Below are positions 1-7,324 of a DNA stretch of 45,578 nucleotides, one piece after another; the stretch's first letter is position 1, and the number at the start of each line of letters is the position of its first letter. A program made the position numbers and the translations under genes. Below the pieces are notes generated by a model. That model saw nothing but the letters and a program-made list of their open reading frames with translations, had not been told where the DNA came from and searched no databases. This DNA comes from Candidatus Neomarinimicrobiota bacterium (GTDB lineage Bacteria > Fidelibacterota > Fidelibacteria > Fidelibacterales > Fidelibacteraceae), in NCBI GenBank assembly GCA_021157965.1, contig JAGGVO010000061.1, positions 1 to 45,578 of the forward strand, read 5' to 3'.

Positions 1-2
1 AT

Positions 3-404
3 CCGGAAAATGGCAATTATGGAAAAATGATTACTTTAACAGTGACAGACTCAAGAGTCTATGCCAATCCCGGTGGAGTGGACATGTTGGTTTATGAAAT
101 CATTCCGGACATCTATCACTATTATCCCGTCAAATCAACAGTGTTGAGAACCGATTATTATTCAACCGGAAATCAGGTCCGTGGTAAACGGAATCATGAC
201 ATTCTGTTTATTTCACCGGAATCCGTTGTAGTGCACTACAATGGCAGCAGTCTTAAAATAATGATGGATTTGCTTCAACTATACGGGAATAATATGTTAT
301 GGGTGAGACGGGCACGATACACAGACAATCTGGCTGTGATTGTGGGCTTGTTTGATTCAGGTATCCCGGGAGGAATTATTGTGAAAGGAGTGCATCATGA
401 GTGA
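3..404 (+). CDS. Hypothetical protein, 5'-truncated by window edge
   Basis: The frame ending at the TGA at 402-404 stays open to the left edge of the window, so the visible part is probably the C-terminal end of a longer protein; an internal ATG at 27 has no ribosome binding site and is a weak start. About 134 residues can be read. It is mostly polar with many Tyr and Gly residues (for example DSRVYANPGGVDMLVYEI) and ends in GVHHE. I see no signal peptide, membrane segment or catalytic motif and do not recognise the family. A Shine-Dalgarno sequence (385-390) lies inside its last codons and precedes another short frame at 397. Confidence 0.45.
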   Translation, partial: PENGNYGKMITLTVTDSRVYANPGGVDMLVYEIIPDIYHYYPVKSTVLRTDYYSTGNQVRGKRNHDILFISPESVVVHYNGSSLKIMMDLLQLYGNNMLWVRRARYTDNLAVIVGLFDSGIPGGIIVKGVHHE

Positions 405-419
405 AAAAAGGATACCTCC

Positions 420-447
420 TCGCTACTCGCTACTCGGACCTCGTTAC
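420..447. repeat. Heptad-repeat tract (4 units)
   Basis: Four consecutive 7-base units TCGCTAC, TCGCTAC, TCGGACC and TCGTTAC fill 420-447, 16 bases after the stop at 404. The same 7-base rhythm with a related ACTC/GAGT core recurs at 3836-3912, 4131-4183 and 26650-26707, always in gene gaps. Confidence 0.7.
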
Positions 448-475
448 TCTTTTTTGACTTTCGTCTCTATAATAC

Positions 476-495
476 AGCCGCAAGATATTGCGGCT
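476..495. repeat. Perfect 8-bp hairpin, REP-like
   Basis: AGCCGCAA (476-483) and TTGCGGCT (488-495) are perfect inverted copies around the 4-base loop GATA. It has no T-run on either side, so it is not a standard terminator. A second GC stem, GCGG/CCGC around CTTCG, lies just downstream near 527-540. Together they make the 405-600 gap look like a REP-type repeat mosaic. Confidence 0.6.
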
Positions 496-555
496 CTACA
501 TACATCTCGCTACGTCCTTCATGCCTGCGGCTTCGCCGCCTTACACACCCCTGAA

Positions 556-580
556 TCCCCTCTCAAATAGGGGACTTTTT
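556..580 (+). terminator. Probable rho-independent terminator
   Basis: TCCCCT (556-561) pairs with AGGGGA (569-574) around a 7-base loop and is followed by CTTTTT at 575-580. It lies between the plus-strand frames at the left edge and the convergent umuC gene, so it fits the end of the plus-strand transcript. The stem is short (6 bp), so strength is uncertain. Confidence 0.5.
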
Positions 581-624
581 ACGCATACCGTCAATTGATG
601 CACCCAATTCCCCGTCCCCAATCC

Positions 625-1881
625 TTAAATCCTGACCGTTAAAATTTCATCCCAGTTCGTGGTATAGGCGGGTGTGATATTTTCCCGTTTCATTTTCCAG
701 GATTTTTTAATGCCTTGGGAGGCAAAACGGAGGGTGTCGCTCCCCATTTTTTGATTGATAAAATCTACCACCTGCATGCGTTTCCGGCTTTTTTCCCGGG
801 GACGTGTATCAAAAAGGTTTTGCTGTACACCTGTGTCCGGAATGATACTGCTGAGAATCACCCCGGCTTTTTTATAGCGGTATCCCGGTTTGTAGATACG
901 TTCCAATCCGTATAAGGCATATTCAGTAATTTCTTCGGTACAAGCTGTGGGGACAGGGAGGGAGAGGATTCTGAAATTCTGATAGACACTTTCTTTAAAG
1001 GGATCGGTGCGAATAAAAACCAGAATGGTATTGGCCAGGGAGTGTTGTTGCCGGAGTTTTTCAGCCGATCGTGCCACATAGGTGGCAATGGATTCCTTCA
1101 ATTCCTGAAGTTTTTCCACCGGCCTGCCAAAGGACCGGGAGGTACAAATCTCCTGCTTATCCGGAGTTTTGTTTTCCAGAGGGAGGACGGGAACGCCCCG
1201 CAATTCATAGACCGTTCTTAATCCCGTAACCGTGAGATTCTTTTTAATCCAGAAATCATTCATGCGCGTCAGTTGTAAAGCAGTAAAAATTCCCCGTGCC
1301 TTCAAAAAACGGGACAGGCGGGGACCGATGCCCCAGATATCTTCCACGGCGGTGTGTTTCAGGAAATCCTCCCGTAACGCCTTAGAATTAAGAATACACA
1401 CGCCTTCGTATTCCCCTTTCTTTTTAGCTGCCCGATTGGCGATTTTTGCCAGAGTTTTACTGGGAGCCACTCCGATAGAAACAGGAATGCCGGTCCATTG
1501 GAGCACTTTTTTTCGTGTATCCCGGATATGAGCCTCCAGACGATCTGCCGGAAAACCCCGTAGATCCAAAAAAGCCTCATCTATGGAATATATTTCCATG
1601 GAGGGGACCATTTGGGCCAGAACCGTCATGACGCGTTGAGACATATCGGCATACAGGGTATAGTTGGAGGAATAGACGGCAATGTTGTATTCCTGAATCA
1701 TTTCACGGACCTTAAACAAGGGAGTCCCCATGGGAATTCCAAGCGCCTTTACCTCATTAGACCGTGCCACAATGCATCCGTCATTGTTGGATAAAACCAC
1801 AACCGGCCTTTTTTCCAGGGAGGGATTGAAAACCCTTTCACAGGAAACATAGAAGTTGTTGCAGTCCGCAATACCAAACAC
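625..1881 (-). CDS. umuC: UmuC-like Y-family DNA polymerase (Pol V catalytic subunit)
   Basis: This 418-residue protein is the catalytic subunit of an error-prone translesion polymerase that copies past DNA lesions. It starts MFGIADCNNFYVSCERVF, with the first metal-binding Asp at residue 6, and carries the palm signature YSIDEAFLDL with Asp101 and Glu102. The fingers, thumb and little-finger regions follow, and the C-terminal end (about 365-418) resembles the UmuC-specific DUF4113 tail, ending in a YTTNWDEIL motif. Length matches E. coli UmuC (422). The start is GTG at 1881, 7 bases after the umuD stop, so the two are cotranscribed. Known biology: UmuC works with cleaved UmuD dimers and RecA under the SOS response; no LexA box could be assigned here. 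Confidence 0.95.
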   Translation of the reverse strand: MFGIADCNNFYVSCERVFNPSLEKRPVVVLSNNDGCIVARSNEVKALGIPMGTPLFKVREMIQEYNIAVYSSNYTLYADMSQRVMTVLAQMVPSMEIYSIDEAFLDLRGFPADRLEAHIRDTRKKVLQWTGIPVSIGVAPSKTLAKIANRAAKKKGEYEGVCILNSKALREDFLKHTAVEDIWGIGPRLSRFLKARGIFTALQLTRMNDFWIKKNLTVTGLRTVYELRGVPVLPLENKTPDKQEICTSRSFGRPVEKLQELKESIATYVARSAEKLRQQHSLANTILVFIRTDPFKESVYQNFRILSLPVPTACTEEITEYALYGLERIYKPGYRYKKAGVILSSIIPDTGVQQNLFDTRPREKSRKRMQVVDFINQKMGSDTLRFASQGIKKSWKMKRENITPAYTTNWDEILTVRI

Positions 1882-1888
1882 GGGTTTC

Positions 1889-2338
1889 TCAGGGCTTATG
1901 AATTACGTAAGAAACAATGCCCCAAATCCGGAAATCGTCGTCTTTTGTGACGGACATTTCGGGAAAATCGGGATTTTCCGGGGAGAGAATGATATGTTCA
2001 CCGTTTTTTTTGATGCGTTTGACGGTGAATTCTCCGTTGATTACACACACGGCCACATCGCCGTCCTTCGGCTCCAGGGAGCGGTCCACAATCAGCATAT
2101 CCCCGTCACAAATACCGGCATTCACCATGGAATGTCCCCGGACCCGGACATAAAAAGTTGTCGAAGGATTACGGATTAAATGTTTGTTCAGATCAAGTTT
2201 GAGTTCTGTATAATCATCAGCCGGTGATGGAAATCCCGCTTCCACCGTCGATTCATAAAAGGGTAGTTTCAGGGGTGCGCTGCTTTCTGCAGAATAAAAT
2301 TCCAGGGGATCGGCTGTTTTTAAGTGTATAAGTTTCAT
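1889..2338 (-). CDS. umuD: UmuD-like self-cleaving S24 peptidase, Pol V accessory subunit
   Basis: The 149-residue product matches UmuD, which is trimmed by RecA-stimulated self-cleavage and then joins UmuC. I start it at the ATG at 2338, which overlaps the pepD stop as ATGA; a longer frame from 2485 would only add residues translated out of frame from pepD. The cleavage site is Ala34-Gly35 in EAGFPSPADDY. The catalytic Ser70 sits in RGHSM and Lys107 in GEFTVKR. All three lie exactly 10 positions later than in E. coli UmuD (24/25, 60, 97), so the enzyme looks intact. The ribosome site is weak, which fits translational coupling to pepD. Confidence 0.93.
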   Translation of the reverse strand: MKLIHLKTADPLEFYSAESSAPLKLPFYESTVEAGFPSPADDYTELKLDLNKHLIRNPSTTFYVRVRGHSMVNAGICDGDMLIVDRSLEPKDGDVAVCVINGEFTVKRIKKNGEHIILSPENPDFPEMSVTKDDDFRIWGIVSYVIHKP

Positions 2339-3774
2339 AATTCTTTCATGAGTTGTTTCAAAAAGCGCCAGACTTTCTCCAGAGAGGAGATACTCATTTT
2401 CTCTTCCGGAGAGTGGGCATTCACAATCAGGGGGCCGAAAGATATCATCTCCATGCCGGGATATTTGGCGCCGATGACACCGCATTCCAACCCTGCATGG
2501 ATGACCTCTATTACAGGTTTTTTCTTGTGAACTCTTTCATAAACGGCGGTACATTTTTTCAGCAGGGCGGAGTCCATATCCGGTTGCCAGGCAGGATAAC
2601 CATTTCCCGATTCAACACGTGCGCCTGCCAGAAGCCCCACGCTTTCAATGCTTCGGGTAACGGCATCCAGACGGCTCATAACGGAACTTCTTTGACTAAT
2701 GAGAATGGTCAGTTCACCGGAATCCTCTTTCAGAGTTGCCAGGTTGGAGGAGGTTTCAACCAGATCGGGAATTGTGGGAGACATGGCTGCCACACCGTGA
2801 GGTAAAGCCATGAGTGTTTGGATAATCCGGAAACCTGTTGTCTTTTTATAAGCAATATCCGGCGCTTCTGACGTTTTTTCAAGGCTGATACGCAAGCGGG
2901 GATCGCTTTCTTTGTATTCCTGGCGTAAATCGAAGAAAAAAGGTTCAAAACGGGAGGCCGGATCTGGCTGAAGGACCGGCAGCGCAATCAGGGCATGGGC
3001 ATCCCTGGGGATGGCATTGTGGGCAGAGCCCCCGGAGAGTGACAGGAGCCGTAATTCCGGTAGCTGACGCTGAATATGATCTAAAACCCGTCCGAGAAGC
3101 TTGTTGGCATTGGCACGTCCTTTATGGATATCGCTCCCCGAGTGCCCACCTGAAAGTCCCGATACGGACAGTTTGTATATCCCAAAATTATCAGGAACGA
3201 CTTCTTCCTCCTTTACGAATCGTATTTTTGTATCCCGTCCACCGGCACAACCGATGGTGAATTTTTTGTCGTCTTCCGAATCAATGTTTAAAAGGATTTT
3301 ACCCTTTAAAAAATCGGAAGATAATCCGTTGGCACCGGTGAGACCTGTTTCTTCATCTACAGTAAACAACAATTCCAACTCCGGGTGCTCTATGGATGGA
3401 TCCGTGGCGATTTTCATGGCCATGGCGATGGCAATCCCGTTATCTGCCCCTAATGTGGTCTGATCCGCATGAATCCAATCTCCATCGATCAGGACTTTTA
3501 TGGGATCTTTCCCGAAATCGTGGGTGGATTCGGGGGTTTTTTCGCACACCATATCCATGTGTCCCTGAAGCACCACAACAGGACTTTTTTCATATCCGGG
3601 GGTGGGAGGGATGTGAATAAGAACATTCATCAGCTTGTCCTGCTTTGCCGTAAAACCCTGCTTTTCCGCCCAGGTTATCAACCACTCCGATATCTGTTGC
3701 TCGTGTTTCGATTCCCGGGGAATTTGATTGATTTCTGTAAATATGTCTAAAATTTCCCTGATTTCTTTGTCCAT
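2335..3774 (-). CDS. pepD: Aminoacyl-histidine dipeptidase (peptidase D, M20C)
   Basis: This is a 479-residue cytosolic metallopeptidase of family M20C that splits dipeptides such as Xaa-His. Metal-binding motifs are visible: GHMDMV at residues 71-76, LGADNG at 108-113 and DEETGLTGA at 140-148. Length is the usual one for PepD (about 485). AAAGGAG lies 5 bases before the start codon. Its TGA overlaps the umuD start by 4 bases, making it the first gene of a pepD-umuD-umuC transcription unit, an unusual coupling of a housekeeping peptidase to the mutagenic polymerase. No membrane segment or signal peptide is seen. Confidence 0.95.
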   Translation of the reverse strand: MDKEIREILDIFTEINQIPRESKHEQQISEWLITWAEKQGFTAKQDKLMNVLIHIPPTPGYEKSPVVVLQGHMDMVCEKTPESTHDFGKDPIKVLIDGDWIHADQTTLGADNGIAIAMAMKIATDPSIEHPELELLFTVDEETGLTGANGLSSDFLKGKILLNIDSEDDKKFTIGCAGGRDTKIRFVKEEEVVPDNFGIYKLSVSGLSGGHSGSDIHKGRANANKLLGRVLDHIQRQLPELRLLSLSGGSAHNAIPRDAHALIALPVLQPDPASRFEPFFFDLRQEYKESDPRLRISLEKTSEAPDIAYKKTTGFRIIQTLMALPHGVAAMSPTIPDLVETSSNLATLKEDSGELTILISQRSSVMSRLDAVTRSIESVGLLAGARVESGNGYPAWQPDMDSALLKKCTAVYERVHKKKPVIEVIHAGLECGVIGAKYPGMEMISFGPLIVNAHSPEEKMSISSLEKVWRFLKQLMKEL

Positions 3775-4182
3775 ACACGCTCCTTTGGATTATATGTAAA
3801 AGTACAAAATTACTGAGACAAATACATGTTATTTGGGAGTTGAGAATTGAGAGTGGAGAGTTGTAGAGGTAAAACATTTTTTGCCTCTGAGTTGGAATTG
3901 AGAATAGTGAGTTTGCGTTTTTCTTCTGTTGTGGGTTCCGGGTTTTGGTTGGTGGATTGTGCCTTTTTGGAAAGCTCATTTTTTCTGGCGGATTAAACCA
4001 TATCAAAATATGGTCAAATATCCGGAATGAAACTTACTTTAATAAAACATGTCTTCTTGTTTTATTTTAACATTATTATCAAAGGCCACAATAGCTTATA
4101 AAATTCATTATCGCCCTTCCTCATAACCAGACTCTAAACTCAAAACTTGTACTCATTACTCTCCACTCACCACTCTCAACTC
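3775..4182. other. Gene-free gap with inverted heptad tracts
   Basis: This 408-base gap holds no credible gene. It contains a GAGT tract on the plus strand (3836-3912) and an ACTC tract (4131-4182) facing each other, plus an AT-rich centre including a G/T-rich run near 3925-3960. The NIF3 stop codon begins immediately after the right tract. A pepD promoter must lie at the left end but I could not assign its -35/-10 boxes. Confidence 0.7.
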
Positions 4183-4183
4183 C
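3836..4183. repeat. 26-bp imperfect inverted repeat, MITE-like
   Basis: Bases 3836-3861 and 4158-4183 are inverted copies matching at 23 of 26 positions: 10 identical outer bases, a 5-base divergent middle and 11 identical inner bases. They bracket 296 bases with no gene, a size and shape that fit a non-autonomous element with terminal inverted repeats. The arms are themselves 7-base-periodic (GAGT at 3837, 3851, 3858; ACTC at 4151, 4158, 4165, 4172, 4179). The pairing could therefore also follow simply from two low-complexity tracts in opposite orientation. Confidence 0.55.
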
Positions 4184-4974
4184 TAAATCGGATTAAATAT
4201 TTCCCGGTAGACACATTCCACGTTGTATATCTTTTCGATTCGCCGTTTCAGTGCAAGCACGCCGGTGGTTTCCGACCGGTAATGACCGAGATTGATATAG
4301 TTCAAGCCATGGTCATTCAGGTAGGCCGGAAGGTGTTCTTTCATTTCTCCGGTAATATAAGTGTCAGCTCCAAGTAATTGTGCATCACGGATATATCCAC
4401 TTCCACCGCCGCTTAATATTCCGATTTTTCCGGGTGTGTCAGGGCCGAAATCATAATACTGAATGCCGCCGCGGGTTTTGTAGTGCAGGGGGGATGGATG
4501 AACGATTTCATGATCATCTCCGGAAGGATCCAGTTCCTTATGATAAAGGTTGATAATTTGTTGCAAACTCAGATTTCGGGTGTTTTCCACCAGAAAACCT
4601 ACTTCAAACGGTTCCAGAATACTTGCTCCGATCATCCGCGCCAATTCGGCATTGTTTCCGATTTCAGGATGGGCATCCATGGGAAGATGAATGCCGAAAA
4701 GCGAAATGTTTTTGTCCAATAAAGTATGAAGAGTTTTTTTAAAGGGCTCATGGATTTTAAAAAAGTCTTTTCCGAATATCCCATGATGAACAATGATGGC
4801 ATCAGCGTGTTCACGGATGGCTTCCTCCAGCAAAAGGGAATGGAAGGATACGCCAAAGAGAATCTTGTGAATATCTTCCGATCCTTCTACCTGCAGACCA
4901 TTATAACAATAATCATCAAAAGTTTCATACTGGTACAGTTCACGTAAAAATTGATCGAGTTCGTCGCGTTTCAT
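4183..4974 (-). CDS. NIF3/DUF34-family dinuclear metal protein
   Basis: The 263-residue product belongs to the NIF3 (DUF34, formerly 'GTP cyclohydrolase I type 2 homolog') family, hexameric cytosolic proteins that bind two metal ions per subunit; the physiological reaction remains unclear for the family. Visible motifs are ADAIIVHHGIFG (His63, His64), PMDAHPEIGNN near 98-108 and the C-terminal NLGHYRSET metal site. Length is the usual one for the short family form without the inserted PII-like domain. AAGGAGG precedes the start by 5 bases. It is divergent from lepA with only about 70 bases between the two starts, so promoters in that gap must be back to back. Confidence 0.92.
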   Translation of the reverse strand: MKRDELDQFLRELYQYETFDDYCYNGLQVEGSEDIHKILFGVSFHSLLLEEAIREHADAIIVHHGIFGKDFFKIHEPFKKTLHTLLDKNISLFGIHLPMDAHPEIGNNAELARMIGASILEPFEVGFLVENTRNLSLQQIINLYHKELDPSGDDHEIVHPSPLHYKTRGGIQYYDFGPDTPGKIGILSGGGSGYIRDAQLLGADTYITGEMKEHLPAYLNDHGLNYINLGHYRSETTGVLALKRRIEKIYNVECVYREIFNPI

Positions 4975-5045
4975 GGATCCTCCTTATCTTTTCCTAATTT
5001 ATCAATGTCTTTTTAATTATGGTAAAATTCCGTTATTTTCAAGGT

Positions 5046-6851
5046 ATGAAAGACAACAATATTCGAAATTTTTGCATTATTGCCCATATCGATCACGGAA
5101 AATCCACACTGGCAGACCGGCTTCTGGAATATACCGGTACACTTCAGACATTTCAAATGAAAGAACAGATTCTGGATGATATGGATCTGGAAAGGGAGCG
5201 GGGTATCACAATCAAATCACACCCCATTCAGATTTTGTACAAAGCCGATAGCAAAACAACGTATACACTGAATTTAATTGATACTCCCGGACATGTGGAT
5301 TTCAGCTATGAGGTCTCCCGGAGTCTGGCAGCCTGTGAAGGGGCTTTATTACTGGTGGATGCTTCCCAGGGTGTGGAGGCTCAGACTGTTTCCAACACCT
5401 ATCTGGCTCTTGAAAACGATCTGGAAATTATTCCGGTGATCAATAAAGTTGACTTACCCGGGGCACAGGTGGAATCTGTAAAGCATCAGCTTGTTGATTT
5501 GACAGGGTGCAGGGAAGAGGAAATCCTGTTAACCAGTGCCAAGACGGGGAAAGGGATTCCCGAGCTGCTTCAGGCAATTATCTCCCGAATTCCTCCACCG
5601 GAACGGGATTTTGACAAACCAGCCCGGGCTCTGATTTTCGATAGTGTTTTTGACAATTACAGAGGCGCTATCCCTTATGTGCGTGTTTTTGAAGGACGAA
5701 TTGAACCCGGCCAGAAAATGAAATCCTTTGCAACCCGGCATATCTATGAAATTACGGAGGTGGGAAAATTCCTCTTTAAAAAAATTCCCACAAAAGAGCT
5801 GAAAGCCGGAGATGTTGGATATATTGTAGCCCAGATTAAAAATATCCGCGATCTGAAGGTAGGGGATACCATCACAATACTTGAAAATGAGGCAACATCC
5901 CCCTTAAAAGGGTATAAAGAGATGAAGCCCATGGTATTCTCAGGATTATACCCCGTAAACAGCGATGATTATGAAGAGCTCCGTCAGAGCATTGAAAAAC
6001 TTCAGCTGAATGATGCTTCACTCCGTTATGAGCCGGAAACATCAGAAGCCCTGGGTTTTGGATTCCGTTGCGGTTTTTTGGGACTCCTGCATCTTGAAAT
6101 TGTTCAGGAACGCCTGGAAAGGGAATTCGATCAAAATCTGGTGACAACCATCCCCAATGTGGAATACCATGTTACTGACCGTCAGGGGAATCTCATTATT
6201 GTAGATACACCGTCAAAAATGCCGGATATGGGAGATATTGAGTTCATAGAAGAACCTTATGTCAAAGCGGAGATTATCACACCGCCGGAATATATCGGAA
6301 ACCTGATGACCCTTACACAGGATAAACGGGCGACGTATGTCAATACCCATTATCTGGATCCCACCAAGGTTCAGCTTATCTATGAAATTCCCCTTTCGGA
6401 AATCATCTATGATTTTTACGATAAATTGAAAACCGTGAGTCGTGGATATGCTTCTTTGGATTATGAATTTATAGGGTACAAACCCAGTAAACTGATTAAA
6501 TTAGATATTCTGATCAACAATGAACCGGTCGATGCCCTCTCACTGATCATCCATCAGGATCAAGCTTATTACCAGGGACGGCGCCTGGTACAGAAACTCC
6601 GCAGTCTGATTCCCCGCCATCTTTTTGAAGTCCCTATCCAGGCGGCAATCGGTAATAATGTTATTGCCCGTGAAAATGTAAAAGCACTGAGGAAAAATGT
6701 AACCGCAAAATGTTATGGCGGTGATATTACCCGAAAACGCAAACTGCTGGAAAAACAAAAAGAAGGCAAAAAACGGATGAAACAGGTGGGGCGTGTACAA
6801 ATCCCACAAGAAGCCTTTCTGGCTGTTCTCCAACTTGGTAATGAAAAATAA
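5046..6851 (+). CDS. lepA: Elongation factor 4 (LepA), back-translocating GTPase
   Basis: LepA is a ribosome-bound GTPase related to EF-G. From the ATG at 5046 the protein is 601 residues and begins [20 protein letters not shown], matching the family N-terminus; the P-loop AHIDHGKST is at 13-21, followed by the switch element RERGITIKS and the G3 motif DTPGHVDF, and INKVDLPGA supplies the NKxD motif. The C-terminal LepA-specific domain ends near [16 protein letters not shown]. An ATG at 5019 would add nine residues but has no ribosome site; AAGG at 5041-5044 lies close to 5046, so the start is not certain. It heads a tightly packed operon that extends to 11789. Confidence 0.95.
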   Translation: MKDNNIRNFCIIAHIDHGKSTLADRLLEYTGTLQTFQMKEQILDDMDLERERGITIKSHPIQILYKADSKTTYTLNLIDTPGHVDFSYEVSRSLAACEGALLLVDASQGVEAQTVSNTYLALENDLEIIPVINKVDLPGAQVESVKHQLVDLTGCREEEILLTSAKTGKGIPELLQAIISRIPPPERDFDKPARALIFDSVFDNYRGAIPYVRVFEGRIEPGQKMKSFATRHIYEITEVGKFLFKKIPTKELKAGDVGYIVAQIKNIRDLKVGDTITILENEATSPLKGYKEMKPMVFSGLYPVNSDDYEELRQSIEKLQLNDASLRYEPETSEALGFGFRCGFLGLLHLEIVQERLEREFDQNLVTTIPNVEYHVTDRQGNLIIVDTPSKMPDMGDIEFIEEPYVKAEIITPPEYIGNLMTLTQDKRATYVNTHYLDPTKVQLIYEIPLSEIIYDFYDKLKTVSRGYASLDYEFIGYKPSKLIKLDILINNEPVDALSLIIHQDQAYYQGRRLVQKLRSLIPRHLFEVPIQAAIGNNVIARENVKALRKNVTAKCYGGDITRKRKLLEKQKEGKKRMKQVGRVQIPQEAFLAVLQLGNEK

Positions 6852-6862
6852 GGAGATGTGTG

Positions 6863-7321
6863 ATGGCTGTTAAAGAATTTTTAAAGGATCTGGTTTTTTT
6901 CAAAGCTTTGCCAAACGCTGTTCTCGATAACTTGATTCCCTATGCGGAAGTATTAAAACTTCCGGCCGGTTCACTGCTTCTCCAGGAAGGGGAAAAAAGC
7001 CGTGATCTCTATTTTTTGGTCAGTGGAAGGATTGAGATTACCATGAAGGTAAATTTTGAAGAGAGTGAGGAAATCAATATTTATCGTTTAAAACCGGGAG
7101 AAGCTGTCGGTGAATTTTCCTTTATTGACGGTTCACCCAGAAGTGCCAGCGCTCTGGTGGATAAGGATGCCGTAATCATTAAATTTGATTACGAAAAACT
7201 GAACGGACTCTTCGAAAAAAATCCTAAGGTAGGATATCTTTTTATGAAACGCCTTGCCCAATCCTTAACTGACAGGATGAGACGCTCAAATATCACTCAA
7301 CGAAACCTTTTTATATGGTAA
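6863..7321 (+). CDS. Stand-alone cyclic-nucleotide-binding domain protein
   Basis: The 152-residue product is a single Crp/PKA-type cyclic-nucleotide-binding beta-roll with short flanking helices and no helix-turn-helix or other effector domain. The phosphate-binding cassette is recognisable at about residues 83-96 (VGEFSFIDGSPRSASA), with the conserved Gly-Glu and Arg-Ser positions present, so nucleotide binding is plausible. I start at the ATG at 6863, seven bases after AGGAG; the GTG just upstream at 6860 is less well placed. It begins 11 bases after the lepA stop and ends 3 bases before the amidohydrolase, so it is expressed with both. The ligand and target are unknown. Confidence 0.85.
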   Translation: MAVKEFLKDLVFFKALPNAVLDNLIPYAEVLKLPAGSLLLQEGEKSRDLYFLVSGRIEITMKVNFEESEEINIYRLKPGEAVGEFSFIDGSPRSASALVDKDAVIIKFDYEKLNGLFEKNPKVGYLFMKRLAQSLTDRMRRSNITQRNLFIW

Positions 7322-7324
7322 TTC

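Larger units (their letters stand above)
397..570 (+). pseudogene. Short frame with good start but repeat-derived body
   Basis: An ATG at 397 overlaps the end of the previous gene and is preceded by AAGGAG at 385-390 with 6 bases of spacing, a textbook translation start. The first codons read MSEKR, but the rest of the 57-residue frame runs through a tract of 7-base repeats, an 8-bp hairpin and a terminator-like stem, and stops at a TAG inside that stem. My reading is that a real downstream gene once began here and its body has been deleted or replaced by repeat DNA. The start signal could also be fortuitous. Confidence 0.3.

Noticed and set aside
420-447. Tandem units that might be a CRISPR array
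   Set aside because: Units are 7 bases with no spacers, and no cas gene is present in the window.
3590-4006. Minus-strand frame of 138 residues
   Set aside because: It overlaps the pepD start out of frame and its body is translated from the heptad tract; it has no ribosome site.
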